From: Methanomassiliicoccales archaeon RumEn M2 | GTDB lineage: Archaea > Thermoplasmatota > Thermoplasmata > Methanomassiliicoccales > Methanomethylophilaceae | Reading direction: 5' to 3' | Length of the DNA: 64,000 bases | Assembly (NCBI GenBank): GCA_001421175.1 | Contig: LJKL01000015.1 | Coordinates: 1 to 64,000, forward strand | In this document: positions 39,597-49,224 of the stretch, in pieces | Numbering within the stretch: position 1 is the first letter of the stretch | How the letters are laid out: each line of letters opens with the position of its first letter | Program-made: the position numbers and the translations under genes | Notes under the pieces: generated by a model | Database searches by the model: none | The model's input: only the letters and a program-made list of their open reading frames with translations | What the model was told of the DNA's origin: nothing

Positions 39597-40227
39597 TCAG
39601 CCTTCCTCAACGAAGACCAGAGAGGCCAGGTCCATATCCAAAGCTATGGATGAACCGCCCACGCTGGCTATTATGGGGCCTTTCGAGGAGAGGCGGTTGT
39701 CGAGCCTTACCTTCCTCCCGGGCACGAAACCTATGGACAATAATCTCCGGATCTTCGCGGAATCGTCGCATTTGAGATGGGATATGACGCCCTCTCCGCC
39801 CGTCTCCATACGATCCAACGATAATGTCTGAGCTTTTACAAGCTCCTGATCGCCGAGATCGCCCTGAACATTCACTATGCGACTGAGCTTCTCCGCGGAC
39901 CCGTCGGAAAGGACGTGCTCCATCCTGCATGCCTCCTCGTGGGCCTCGATGTCGCTGACATCGAGAACATCCGTGAGGAAGCGCTCCATTATCTTGTGCT
40001 TCCTCTTTATGCCGCGGGCGTACTCATCACCCTTCTCGGTAAGGGATACACCCTTGTATTTACGGTAATTGACCAGCCCCTGCTCTGCAAGTATCTTGAG
40101 CATCTCACTGACGCTGGCGGGGGACACCCCCATGAACTTGGACAGACCGGACGTCTTTACCACGCCCCCCCTTCTCGGACAGGCGCAATATGTTTATCAG
40201 GTAGTCCTCCTGATTGCCCGTGATCAT
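39597..40227 (-). CDS. DtxR-type iron regulator fused to FeoA domain (one frameshift)
   Basis: About 209 residues: winged helix MITGNQEDYLINILRLSEKGG-VVKTSGLSKF (the join is the frameshift), a metal-binding dimer domain (AHEEACRMEHVLSD, typical His/Glu/Cys ligands), and a C-terminal SH3-like FeoA domain (RRLLSIGFVPGRKVRL ... GSSIALDMDLASLVFV). Removing one C from the C7 run at 40165-40171 restores the N-terminus; the intact frame alone would start at 40163. With iron bound, such proteins repress iron-uptake genes; the fused FeoA may also assist FeoB. It is the first gene of the operon with feoB. Confidence 0.85.
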
Positions 40228-40232
40228 CAGTT

Positions 40233-40256
40233 TAGGAACCCCTACAGACTATATTA
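40233..40256 (-). promoter_or_regulatory. Promoter and possible DtxR operator of the feo operon
   Basis: On the minus strand TTTAATATAG (about 40246-40256) is a TATA box about 25 bases before the ATG at 40227. Between them TAGG-N4-CCTA (40233-40244) is an interrupted palindrome resembling half-sites of iron-dependent repressors. Autoregulation is inferred. Confidence 0.45.
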
Positions 40257-40281
40257 AACAATCATCTTCCCCGCAGACCGG

Positions 40282-40644
40282 TCAGCTTTCCTCATCGTTG
40301 TCCGGGGCGAGTTTGCGCTCCTCTTCCTTCTTCTTCAGCTTGGCGTCGATCTCTTCGCGCTCCTTTTGACCGGCAGCCTTCCTGTCCTCGATGGCCCTGT
40401 TATATTCCTCGATCTTGACAAGGCTCTCCTCCAGCGCCTTGAAGGACTCCATTGATGCGGGATCGGGGACGAATCTTCCGTCCGCATAGGCATTCCAATA
40501 GAATTCACCTATATCCACGGTCATCTCGTCGATGTTGCGCTCCTCTGCCTTGACCTTTGCCTTAAGGGCCTCTACGTCGGAGGCTTCTCCTGCCCTGCTC
40601 CCGACTTTGCTTATCTTCCCATCCACCTTGTCAAAGAAACCCAT
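40282..40644 (-). CDS. Hypothetical coiled-coil protein
   Basis: Protein of 120 residues, highly charged, largely helical, with coiled-coil character in two blocks (about 20-50 and 75-115) and a Lys/Glu-rich tail ending in acidic residues. No Cys, no membrane segment and no family I recognise. The N-terminal MGFFDKVDGKIS resembles small stress or zinc-ribbon-associated proteins of archaea, but the zinc ribbon is absent. AGAGGT before the ATG is a good ribosome site, and TTTATAAA near 40676-40683 is a promoter element on the same strand, so the gene is probably real. Confidence 0.6.
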   Translation of the reverse strand: MGFFDKVDGKISKVGSRAGEASDVEALKAKVKAEERNIDEMTVDIGEFYWNAYADGRFVPDPASMESFKALEESLVKIEEYNRAIEDRKAAGQKEREEIDAKLKKKEEERKLAPDNDEES

Positions 40645-40722
40645 AGGATTACCTCTCTGAGTACATGGAGGCCGATTTATAAAGATTTAAAGGACCGGCG
40701 CGGACCGCCGGCCCTTGTGGGA

Positions 40723-42012
40723 TCAGGGAACGAGTTTGCGGTATCCGTATGCGGGCTCGTTGTCGTTGAAGCAGTATTTCACAGATTTGAAGCCTTTCCT
40801 GAATTCCCGGACGTCCGACTTGACCTTCTTGGTATCGTCGCCCTTGCAGATGCGGGCTATGAAGGATGCGACCTCCTTCATGTCGCTCTCCTTCATGCCT
40901 ATGCGGGTCATCTCCTGGGACCCGAACCTGAGCCCGGAAGGCTTGACTGCGCTCTCGTCCCACGGGAGCATGTTCTTGTTGCAGATCATATTCGCATCCT
41001 CCATCCTTTGGGCCACATCCTTACCGCCTCCGAATTCGGAAACGTCCACGGCTATCGCGTGGGATCTGGTGAATCCGAGGTCCGGGCAGAGCACGGGTAC
41101 TCCCAGCTCATAGAGCGCCTGACCCAGGGCCCTGGAGTTCTTGCACGCCTGGGCCGCATACTCCTTCGCGAATACCTTCATCTCGGCCATGGTGATGGCC
41201 AGGGCGGCCATCGCATGCAGATGGTGGCTGGAGGTCACTCCTGGGAAGACCGCTTTCCTCAGGGCCTTCTCCTGGTCATCGGTGAGGTTGTTCCCCAGGA
41301 GCATTCCGTGGTTGGGACCCGGGAATGTCTTGTGGGTACTCGAGGACATTATGTTGACCCCTTCTCTCAGAGGGTCCTGGAACTGCCCTCCGGCTATGAG
41401 ACCGAGAACGTGGGCGGCATCATACCATACAAGGCATCCGATCTCGTCGAAAGTATCCTGCAGCTCCCTGAGGGGCGGCGGGAAAAGGAAAACGGAGAGA
41501 CCGAACTGTGCCACCTTGGGTTTCACATCCTTCAGCAGCTTTATCGTACCGTCCACGTCGAGGTTCATGCTCTCCACGTTGAACGGGTAGTTCACAGATT
41601 GAACGCCTCTTTGGCCGAAGGCACCGAATTTCTGAGTCGAGATGTGGGCGCCCTGGGCGAGAGCACACGTTGTTATCGTGTCCCCGGGCTCTGCAAAGGC
41701 GAAGAGAACGGCCATGTTGGCCACCGTTCCCGATATGGGACGGACATCGACGAACTGCGCTTTGAAAAGGTCCTCAGCCAGCTCCATGGCCTTTAACTCG
41801 ACCTTGTCCACGTAGATGTTGCCCTGATAATAGCGCTTCCCGGGCATGCCCTCGGCGTATCTGTCAGCGAAGTCAGAGATGAGGACCTCTTTGGCCAGAG
41901 GGCTCATGAGATTCTCGGAGGCGATCATGGGGATGCACTCGTCGAACCATTCGTTGTGTGCCATCACGTTGTCTCTTATGTAACGGGCATCATCGTTCAT
42001 GGTCATGCTCAT
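40723..42012 (-). CDS. glyA: Serine hydroxymethyltransferase
   Basis: PLP enzyme of 429 residues that interconverts serine and glycine with a tetrahydropterin one-carbon carrier (tetrahydromethanopterin or folate, not decidable). It shows MIASENLMSPLAKE, GKRYYQGN, the DAAHVLGLIAGG Asp that contacts PLP, and STHKTFPGPNHG with the Schiff-base Lys (about 235). Length is usual. It stands alone between the hypothetical gene and the PGI/PMI gene. Confidence 0.94.
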   Translation of the reverse strand: MSMTMNDDARYIRDNVMAHNEWFDECIPMIASENLMSPLAKEVLISDFADRYAEGMPGKRYYQGNIYVDKVELKAMELAEDLFKAQFVDVRPISGTVANMAVLFAFAEPGDTITTCALAQGAHISTQKFGAFGQRGVQSVNYPFNVESMNLDVDGTIKLLKDVKPKVAQFGLSVFLFPPPLRELQDTFDEIGCLVWYDAAHVLGLIAGGQFQDPLREGVNIMSSSTHKTFPGPNHGMLLGNNLTDDQEKALRKAVFPGVTSSHHLHAMAALAITMAEMKVFAKEYAAQACKNSRALGQALYELGVPVLCPDLGFTRSHAIAVDVSEFGGGKDVAQRMEDANMICNKNMLPWDESAVKPSGLRFGSQEMTRIGMKESDMKEVASFIARICKGDDTKKVKSDVREFRKGFKSVKYCFNDNEPAYGYRKLVP

Positions 42013-42054
42013 GCGATTACAGCAAGCATTAAAAAAGTATTCCAGGGCGGCCCC

Positions 42055-43116
42055 TCAATCCTTGTCGGATTCCTCGCCGTCGCTGATCTTTTCCTTAGCG
42101 TCATAGACGGCATATTCCTGATCGGGGTCGGTGCTCCGCATCTGCGCCAACCTGAGGGATATGTAATCCCCGAGCAGAATGCAGCGGAGGTTCTTCTCGA
42201 GATTGCTCCCCCCCCTGACATGATAGACCTGGACATCCAGGCCCTTATCCATGAGCACACCGAGAGTGGAGTCGGTCATGTACCTGAGGACCTCAGAGGC
42301 CCCGTCATCGTATATGACCACAGGAACGAAATCCGCAGATGTCTTGTCCTCGGTCCAGCCTATTATCTCATTGTGATTGAAACCGGGTATGGTGCCGAAG
42401 AACGCCACCATCTTGGCGTTCTCGTTGATCTGGAACTTCCACCTCATGGAGGCGGAGCGCATGTTCGCCAGGCTGTAGATCACAGGTATGCGCTCTACAA
42501 GAGCCTCTGCGAATCCGTCAGGGGTGCTGTTCTCCTCATTGAAGGAGTCCCTGAGCTTCTTAAGTTCCGGGAGCATCGCCCTCATGGGCTCCCTGAACTC
42601 GCAGAATCCCATGTCCTCCAGTACAGCGCCCAAATGCCCGACCATGCTTCCGAGCGCGCACCTGGACAGCATCCCGGAGGGCAGCTGGACTTTTATCCCG
42701 TACCCTTTCTCGTCGCAGCGTTTTCCAAGCTCGCCGCCGGAGGTCACGCACACTACGGGGCATTTCCTCTTCACCGCCTCCTTCTGGAGGTAGAGCATCT
42801 CGGTGGTGTCGCCGGAATAGCTGATTATTATCACTGCAGTATCATTCTTGACCCAGTTGGGCAGGTCGATACCGCGTATCACCGGAAGAGGAACGCTTGA
42901 GAAGCCTCCGGCATAATCTGATATTATGTCGCCGGCCATGGCTGAGGTGCCTACACCGCATATGCAGATCTTTCCCGTTTCCGGGAGCTGGGGCAACTCT
43001 GCCTCCAACGCCGTCTCGATCTGCTCAGGCATCGTCTTGATCTGCCTGCTGACCTCCGTATCCGAAATATCGAATCTCTCCAAGAGAGCCTCTCCCGTCC
43101 GTTCTATATCTTCCAC
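42055..43116 (-). CDS. Bifunctional phosphoglucose/phosphomannose isomerase
   Basis: SIS-domain isomerase of 353 residues. ICGVGTSAMAGDIISDYAGG (about 50-70) and VIIISYSGDTTEML (about 95) are the sugar-phosphate-binding loops, and the C-terminal SIS domain contains NHNEIIGW with the catalytic Glu-like residue. Members interconvert glucose 6-, fructose 6- and mannose 6-phosphate, so it continues the pathway started by the FBP enzyme of this genome. The start is a GTG at 43116. Divergent from ribB. Confidence 0.88.
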   Translation of the reverse strand: MEDIERTGEALLERFDISDTEVSRQIKTMPEQIETALEAELPQLPETGKICICGVGTSAMAGDIISDYAGGFSSVPLPVIRGIDLPNWVKNDTAVIIISYSGDTTEMLYLQKEAVKRKCPVVCVTSGGELGKRCDEKGYGIKVQLPSGMLSRCALGSMVGHLGAVLEDMGFCEFREPMRAMLPELKKLRDSFNEENSTPDGFAEALVERIPVIYSLANMRSASMRWKFQINENAKMVAFFGTIPGFNHNEIIGWTEDKTSADFVPVVIYDDGASEVLRYMTDSTLGVLMDKGLDVQVYHVRGGSNLEKNLRCILLGDYISLRLAQMRSTDPDQEYAVYDAKEKISDGEESDKD

Positions 43117-43240
43117 CTATAAAACGGTGACATCGCCTCCCCGGGGCACCATTACAATTTTGTGGCATACCTACACATTTCATGGTACTTCAACAATATT
43201 ATTTTTATACCTAGCCCTTGCCGAGCAAGAAGGTAGATAA

Positions 43241-43942
43241 ATGAGGTTGGAGCACGTTCTCGACGAGATCAGGAAGGGCCGCATGGTTCTCGTATTCGAT
43301 TTTGACGACAGGGAAAGGGAGACTGATATGACCATCGCCTCGGAATTCATCAGAAAGGAGGACATCAGACGCATGCGCAAGGACGCAGGCGGCCTGGTAT
43401 GCACCACCACCCCTTACGCCAAAGCGAAGGCCGTGGGGCTTCCATTCATGGCGGACATATACGCTGACGACTCCTCCAAATACCCTCTGATGCTGGCCAT
43501 GGCCCCCACCGATATACCGTATGACGGCACCAAATCCTCCTTCGGCGTCACCATAAACCACAGGAAGACATACACCGGCATAACCGATGCCGACAGGGCG
43601 CTGACGATCGGGGAGTACGCAAGGACCATCTTCCAGGACAAGAGCGACGACCAGATCGCAGAGGAGCTCGGCAAGAACTTCAGGGCTCCGGGGCACGTTC
43701 ACCTGCTGAACACATCCCAGGATATCCTCATGAACAGGAGGGGTCACACGGAGCTGTGCACAGCCCTCATGATAATGGCGGGAGTGAAGCCCTCCGCCAC
43801 AATATGCGAGATGCTCGGGGACGACGGAGGGTCCGAGACCAAGGAGAATGCCATGGCCTACGCCGACAGGGAGGGGCTAGCATTCATAACCGGTGACGAA
43901 GTTATCTCCGCGTGGGAAGAATTCAAGAAGAAAAAGAGGTGA
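43241..43942 (+). CDS. ribB: 3,4-dihydroxy-2-butanone 4-phosphate synthase
   Basis: RibB of 233 residues, which turns ribulose 5-phosphate into the four-carbon precursor of riboflavin plus formate. The acidic metal site is in VFDFDDRERETDM (about 18-30) and the C-terminal HTELCTALMIMAGVKPSATICEM region carries HTE. ATTTTTATA at 43201-43209 lies about 32 bases before the ATG. First gene of a four-gene operon; only five bases to ribL. Confidence 0.94.
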   Translation: MRLEHVLDEIRKGRMVLVFDFDDRERETDMTIASEFIRKEDIRRMRKDAGGLVCTTTPYAKAKAVGLPFMADIYADDSSKYPLMLAMAPTDIPYDGTKSSFGVTINHRKTYTGITDADRALTIGEYARTIFQDKSDDQIAEELGKNFRAPGHVHLLNTSQDILMNRRGHTELCTALMIMAGVKPSATICEMLGDDGGSETKENAMAYADREGLAFITGDEVISAWEEFKKKKR

Positions 43943-43946
43943 GCGC

Positions 43947-44845
<899 letters not shown>

Positions 44846-44850
44846 TAGAT

Positions 44851-45259
44851 ATGGCAAAAATACAAGATTGGAATGGTGGCTGCGGAGTTCAACTTCGATG
44901 TCACATCGATGATGATCGAAAGGGCCGAGGCGGAAGCCGAGTTCCTCGAGGTGGACATAGCGAAGAGGATCCTCGTTCCGGGGGTCTTCGATATGCCCCT
45001 GGCAGTCAAGAAGCTTCTGCAGGATGAGGATATAGACGGGGTAATAACCCTTGGAGCGGTAATAGAGGGCGAGACTGAGCATGATGAAGTGATAATCGCC
45101 CAGGCTGCAAGGAAGATTACCGATCTGGCACTTGACTTCAACAAGCCCGTGGCGCTCGGGATCACCGGTCCCGGGATGACGAGACTGCAGGCCGTCGACA
45201 GGATCGAGAAGGGCCGCGACGCAGTGGACTCTGTCGTCAAGATGCTTAAGAGGCTCTGA
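44851..45259 (+). CDS. ribH: 6,7-dimethyl-8-ribityllumazine synthase (one frameshift at the start)
   Basis: Lumazine synthase, about 135 residues. The open frame begins inside the family pattern at MVAAEFNFDVTSMM, followed by VPGVFDMPLAVKKLL, GAVIEGETEHDEVI (with the catalytic His) and LGITGPGMTRLQA. The ATG at 44851 has a ribosome site GAAGTGATAG-like upstream but reads MAKIQDW; removing one A from the A5 run at 44856-44860 gives MAKYKIGMVAAEFN, which fits relatives. Last gene of the riboflavin operon. The essential pathway and otherwise intact sequence argue for a sequence error. Confidence 0.9.
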
Positions 45260-45264
45260 GAAGC

Positions 45265-46467
45265 TCACTGATGCTTCAGCATGAAGCGCTCCAGTTTGTC
45301 ATAGGCCTCTTCGAGTATGTCCTTTGACGGCAGGAGTATGGTCCTGAAGTGGCCTTCGCCGAACTCCTCACAGAAACCGGTGCCGTGGACCAGCACCACA
45401 CCTTCTTCCTTTATTAGATCCAGCACGAACTCCTTGCTGGTGGACCAATCCGTCAGCTCCACCTTGGGGAACATGTAGAGAGCGCCCTTGGCTCTTTTGC
45501 TGGATATGCCGGGGATCTCATTCATGCGCTTGTATGTGTAATCCGCACGCTCGCTCAATCTGCGGTTAAGCTCCACTATGTAATCCTGGGGCCCCTGCAG
45601 TGATGCCTTGGCGGCCCATTGGCACGGGACATTGGCACATATGCGGGCCCGCAACTGCTTCATCATCCCTTCGAACACATCGCTGAGGATGCCGGGCTCG
45701 TCCATGTAGTAACCGTAGCCTATCCTCCACCCGGGCATCAGATTGACCTTGGAGAATCCGTTCAGCACGATCCTGGGCACATCCGACGGGAGCCTGGACA
45801 CGGAGTAGAACTTGGTCCCGAAGGTGATCTTGTCGTATATCTCGTCGGATATTATCGGTATGCCGAACTCCGCCGAGATGTCCCCGATCTCCCTGATGGC
45901 CTTCTCCGAGTAGACCGCCCCGGTGGGATTGTTCGGGTTTATCACGACCAGCGCCTTGGTCCTGTCGGTTATGCGGCTTCTGATCATGTCCACATCCGGA
46001 TTCCAATCCTCTTCCTCGATCTGCCTGTACGGAACGACCTTCCCGCCGTAGAATTTGATGTATTGGGCATAGGACGGGTACCCCGGCCCCGGGACCAGTA
46101 TCTCGTCTCCCGGATCGATGAGAGTCCCCATGAGCACGTTTATACCCTCTCCGACGCCGTTGGTGACGAACACCTTGCCGGGATCCACCCTTGCGCCGTG
46201 CTTCTCGAACTCCCTCTGGGATATGGCACGCCTGAACTCCAGCTCCCCCTGGGAGTCGCCGTATCCGTTGTCCACGTTGTCCACTGCCTCTCTGAGGGCC
46301 GCCTTGAAATACTCCGGCGTCTCGAAATCCCATTTGTTCGGGTCGCCTATGTTCAGACGTATGACCTTCTTACCGCTTCTGGCCACTTCGTCCGCGGGAA
46401 CGGATATCTCCCTGATCGCGTAATCCATCGCCATGGACCTTTCCGAAGCTACAATCTTTCTGACCAT
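45265..46467 (-). CDS. Class I/II aminotransferase (alanine/aspartate type)
   Basis: PLP aminotransferase of 400 residues, fold type I. It shows IRLNIGDPNKWDFETPEY at the N-terminus, VINPNNPTGAVYSEKA, SDEIYDKITF with the Asp that binds the PLP ring nitrogen, and NGFSKVNLMPGWRIGY with the Schiff-base Lys (about 237) and Arg. The closest named relatives are AlaA-like alanine or aspartate aminotransferases; the exact substrate cannot be read. Convergent with ribH, leaving five bases between them. Confidence 0.9.
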   Translation of the reverse strand: MVRKIVASERSMAMDYAIREISVPADEVARSGKKVIRLNIGDPNKWDFETPEYFKAALREAVDNVDNGYGDSQGELEFRRAISQREFEKHGARVDPGKVFVTNGVGEGINVLMGTLIDPGDEILVPGPGYPSYAQYIKFYGGKVVPYRQIEEEDWNPDVDMIRSRITDRTKALVVINPNNPTGAVYSEKAIREIGDISAEFGIPIISDEIYDKITFGTKFYSVSRLPSDVPRIVLNGFSKVNLMPGWRIGYGYYMDEPGILSDVFEGMMKQLRARICANVPCQWAAKASLQGPQDYIVELNRRLSERADYTYKRMNEIPGISSKRAKGALYMFPKVELTDWSTSKEFVLDLIKEEGVVLVHGTGFCEEFGEGHFRTILLPSKDILEEAYDKLERFMLKHQ

Positions 46468-46597
46468 GCGGTTCGGGGGGTCGATTGTCTCATCTGTATT
46501 TAATATGAAGGAGCGCGCGACTTTGTACTAACCTTTGTCTGTTGAAGATTGTCATACCTGCCGGGATGCCGTGTATATCCATTTTCTCCGATTGCGC

Positions 46598-46704
46598 ACA
46601 ATCAATGCGATGTCTGAAATGCGCTGAAGATCTGCTTCTTGACGATCGGTATACTGAAATCTCCGCGGACCCCGCCCCTGACGGGCAGCTGTCGCATTGA
46701 TTGT
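46598..46704. repeat. Perfect 13-bp inverted repeat enclosing 81 bases
   Basis: ACAATCAATGCGA (46598-46610) and TCGCATTGATTGT (46692-46704). A third, partly similar copy, GTCGCATT-N6-GATTG, lies near 46723-46741. No flanking target-site duplication is visible and no ORF lies inside, which favours a structured RNA or relic over an intact element. Confidence 0.55.
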
Positions 46705-46839
46705 TTAGAGCTTGCAGTGGTGCGTCGCATTCGCATCGATTGAGCATTCCCCATATCCCTTAGGCAATCCGTGTTTTTTGAATCGGAGCAATATGCATGC
46801 TGTGCGCATGCAGATAAAAACATTCTAAATTTATAAGTA

Positions 46840-46942
46840 ATATCTCGATTGAAGGGTCTGCGTAGATTCCAGATTGAGGAATAAAAGAACTATAATATCT
46901 GTAAGAGGATTCGAATCCTTCCCTCAGAGGGTATTTTTAATT
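46840..46942 (+). ncRNA. Possible small RNA
   Basis: A TATA-like AAATTTATAAG (about 46828-46838) precedes about 90 bases that contain the palindrome AGGATTCGAATCCT and end in a short hairpin CCC-TCAGA-GGG followed by TATTTTT near 46933-46939. The palindrome resembles a tRNA T-arm, but no acceptor or anticodon arm can be built. Weak evidence. Confidence 0.25.
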
Positions 46943-47045
46943 CAAGACCAACACAACATCAGACGGGCTTTGTGGTTTTCATACCAAGATAGAATCTTGT
47001 TTGACCGGTCTTCAGATCTTCGAGCGAATCGTTGATAGGTCACCG

Positions 47046-47179
47046 GATCGACATACGACTGCAGCACGCGGGGATGTGTGAGAGTTTTTGTCGATCATAT
47101 CCTTGAAAGACCTTGACGAGAACTGCTCCGGGACTGATAGACAATGAGAAGTTCTGTTAGAGCGCCGGATTCATTGTCT
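47046..47179 (+). repeat. Two successive long-looped hairpins
   Basis: GATCGACA (47046-47053) pairs with TGTCGATC (47089-47096), and AGACAATGA (47139-47147) pairs with TCATTGTCT (47171-47179). Both stems are perfect. They lie upstream of the PAPS-reductase-like gene, whose own TATA box is at 47265-47273. Confidence 0.4.
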
Positions 47180-47295
47180 CGATTCAAAAACCATAAGAAG
47201 GATCTTCTTGGAATGACAAAGTCATCAACATAGGTTCATCTCTCAAAGCTTCCGCCGGAGAACGTTTAATAAGTACCCGTACTCTCAACCGGCCT

Positions 47296-49224
47296 ATGGC
47301 CATAGTAAGGCTGGGGAAGAATCATCTGAGATGGTGCGACCCCTGCGATTTCCCAATACTCGAAGAGAAGATATGTCCCGTATGCGGAGGAGAGACCCAT
47401 GAGGTCGATGTCACTCCGCCCGGTGATATCAGACCGGCCTTCGATCACGATCTGGATCTCATACGAAGGGTGGCGGACTCCCAGTTCGGAGAGGGCTCCG
47501 GGAATGCTCTGATCCCTCCCGGCAGGGCCGCGATCCTGAATAAAGCTCCTTCCATAGACAGGATGGATGAGATCATATGCGAGGGGAAGACCCTGGCCAA
47601 CATACGCTACGACATGGGCAGGGGCTGGGTCCTTGTGAACAGGATGCAGAGCGCCATGAGGATAGCTCCCGTCGCCACGAAAGGCTACGTCATATGCGCC
47701 GATTCCGCCGTTCCCTTCGTCCAGGACAGCAAGAATCTTATGGCCCCCGGCGTCGACGACGCACATCCTGACATTGTGCCGGGGGATGAGGTCATAATCA
47801 TAACAAAGGACAGGAAAGCCGTCGCCACCGGCTCGGCGAGGATGACTGCCCAGGAGATGATCGACAGCGAGAGGGGCCTCGCTGTCAAGACCAAATGGGT
47901 CAAGCCGGAGGAGAGGATCCCGGACGGGGTGAACCGCACATGGGATGAGATAACGGAAGCGAATCGCGGAATGATCGAGCGCAGGCGCGATGAGGCCGTC
48001 GGATTCATAAGGAAGACCATAGAGACGAATGACCTTCCTGCGATCGTATCCTTCTCCGGGGGCAAGGACAGCCTTGCCACCCTGCTTCTCACACTGGATG
48101 CGGGATACCGTCTTCCGGTGCTCTTCGTGGATACGGGGCTCGAATTCACCGAGACCGTGGACCACGTTAAGGATGTGACCGAGCGTCACGGCCTGAAGCT
48201 GATTACCGAGAGACCGTCCGACGATGCCTTCTTCGGGAATCTGGTCTTCTTCGGCCCTCCCGCAAAGGACTTCAGATGGTGCTGCAAGACGAACAAGCTC
48301 GGTCCCACCGTGAAAGCGATAAACACCAATTTCCCGGACGGAGTTCTCTCTTTCATAGGACAGAGGCGCTACGAGTCCGAGGCCAGGAAGAGCAAGCCCC
48401 GCGTATGGAGGAATCCGTGGACGCCGGGGCAGTTGGGCGCATCCCCCATACAGAATTGGAATGCCCTGCATGTCTGGCTCTATATATTCTACAAGAAGGA
48501 GCCTTTCAACGTATGGTACACAAGAGGCCTTGACAGGATAGGCTGCTTCCTCTGCCCCGCATCGGACATCGCCGAATCGGAAGCTGTCGCGGGAGCCTCC
48601 GACCGCTATGCCCAATGGGACGAATACCTGGACGATTACACGGAATCAAGAGGGCTCCCTCCGGAATGGAAGGAGTACCAGCTGTGGAGATGGAAGAATG
48701 TGCCGCAGTCCGTACGCGAGTACGTCTCCAGTGTGTCGGGAAAGGAGGTCAGTCAGCTCACCAGGCAGGAGGTCAAGGCAGAACGCGGGCCCCTGACTCT
48801 GAGAATGCAGGAAGGATACTCCCCCTGCACGATAGGATACAGTGTCGAGGGGGCCCTCTCAAGGCCTGTGGACCTGGAGAGGCTCTGGGGCTTCGCCCAT
48901 GTTCTGGGCAGCATGGTGGAACTGGCCCCTGACGGGGAATGGCTGACCGCGGATTATATTACCGTATTCAGAGAGGGTTCGATAATGTCAAAGGCCGCAG
49001 TCGAGAGGGATGCCCGCTCCAATATGGAGAAGATGTTCGAGCTGATCATACATTCGGAGCAATGCGTGGGCTGCTCTCTTTGCGTGGCAAGATGCAAAGA
49101 GGGCGCACTCAGGATGGTCGATGGTAAAGTGGAGATAGAACCTGATCTGTGCATAAGATGCAGGGACTGCCTTGGCCCCTGCCCCGCTGTGAACTTCAGG
49201 GCGGATGCGGAAGAGGATCTTTGA
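47296..49224 (+). CDS. Zinc ribbon-PUA-PAPS reductase-ferredoxin protein
   Basis: Modular protein of 642 residues: a zinc ribbon (CDPC about 15, CPVC about 31), a PUA-like domain (about 110-180), a PP-loop domain of the PAPS-reductase family with SFSGGKDSLATLL (about 252-264), RWCCKTNKLGP and GCFLCPAS cysteines, and two C-terminal 4Fe-4S ferredoxin motifs (CVGCSLCVARC, CIRCRDCLGPC). PUA domains bind RNA and PP-loop enzymes adenylate substrates, so tRNA sulfuration is as plausible as sulfate or sulfite assimilation. Similar fused proteins are known in methanogens without a firmly assigned function. TTTAATAAG (47265-47273) is 23 bases before ATG: leaderless. Confidence 0.82.
   Translation: MAIVRLGKNHLRWCDPCDFPILEEKICPVCGGETHEVDVTPPGDIRPAFDHDLDLIRRVADSQFGEGSGNALIPPGRAAILNKAPSIDRMDEIICEGKTLANIRYDMGRGWVLVNRMQSAMRIAPVATKGYVICADSAVPFVQDSKNLMAPGVDDAHPDIVPGDEVIIITKDRKAVATGSARMTAQEMIDSERGLAVKTKWVKPEERIPDGVNRTWDEITEANRGMIERRRDEAVGFIRKTIETNDLPAIVSFSGGKDSLATLLLTLDAGYRLPVLFVDTGLEFTETVDHVKDVTERHGLKLITERPSDDAFFGNLVFFGPPAKDFRWCCKTNKLGPTVKAINTNFPDGVLSFIGQRRYESEARKSKPRVWRNPWTPGQLGASPIQNWNALHVWLYIFYKKEPFNVWYTRGLDRIGCFLCPASDIAESEAVAGASDRYAQWDEYLDDYTESRGLPPEWKEYQLWRWKNVPQSVREYVSSVSGKEVSQLTRQEVKAERGPLTLRMQEGYSPCTIGYSVEGALSRPVDLERLWGFAHVLGSMVELAPDGEWLTADYITVFREGSIMSKAAVERDARSNMEKMFELIIHSEQCVGCSLCVARCKEGALRMVDGKVEIEPDLCIRCRDCLGPCPAVNFRADAEEDL

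Larger units (their letters stand above)
46468..47295. other. 828-base noncoding region rich in inverted repeats
   Basis: No credible coding sequence on either strand. It is more AT-rich than its surroundings. It contains a 13-bp inverted repeat (46598-46704), a TGCATGC/GCATGCA hairpin (46794-46812), a TATA-like AAATTTATAAG (about 46828-46838), a 14-bp palindrome AGGATTCGAATCCT near 46906-46919 followed by CCC-TCAGA-GGG and TATTTTT, further hairpins (47046-47096, 47139-47179), and AAGAAG-GAT-CTTCTT and ATGAC-AAA-GTCAT near 47200-47230. It may hold one or more small RNAs or the remains of an element. Confidence 0.5.

Noticed and set aside
46598-46704. Insertion sequence or MITE
   Set aside because: No transposase, no target-site duplication and only one clear copy in the window.
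46490-46823. Minus-strand ORFs of 73-85 codons in the large intergenic gap
   Set aside because: No ribosome site, odd composition, Cys/Arg-rich non-protein-like sequence, overlapping the inverted repeats.
46874-46930. Possible tRNA gene around the AGGATTCGAATCCT palindrome
   Set aside because: The T-arm-like stem is imperfect when set in tRNA register and no acceptor, D or anticodon arm can be built on either strand.
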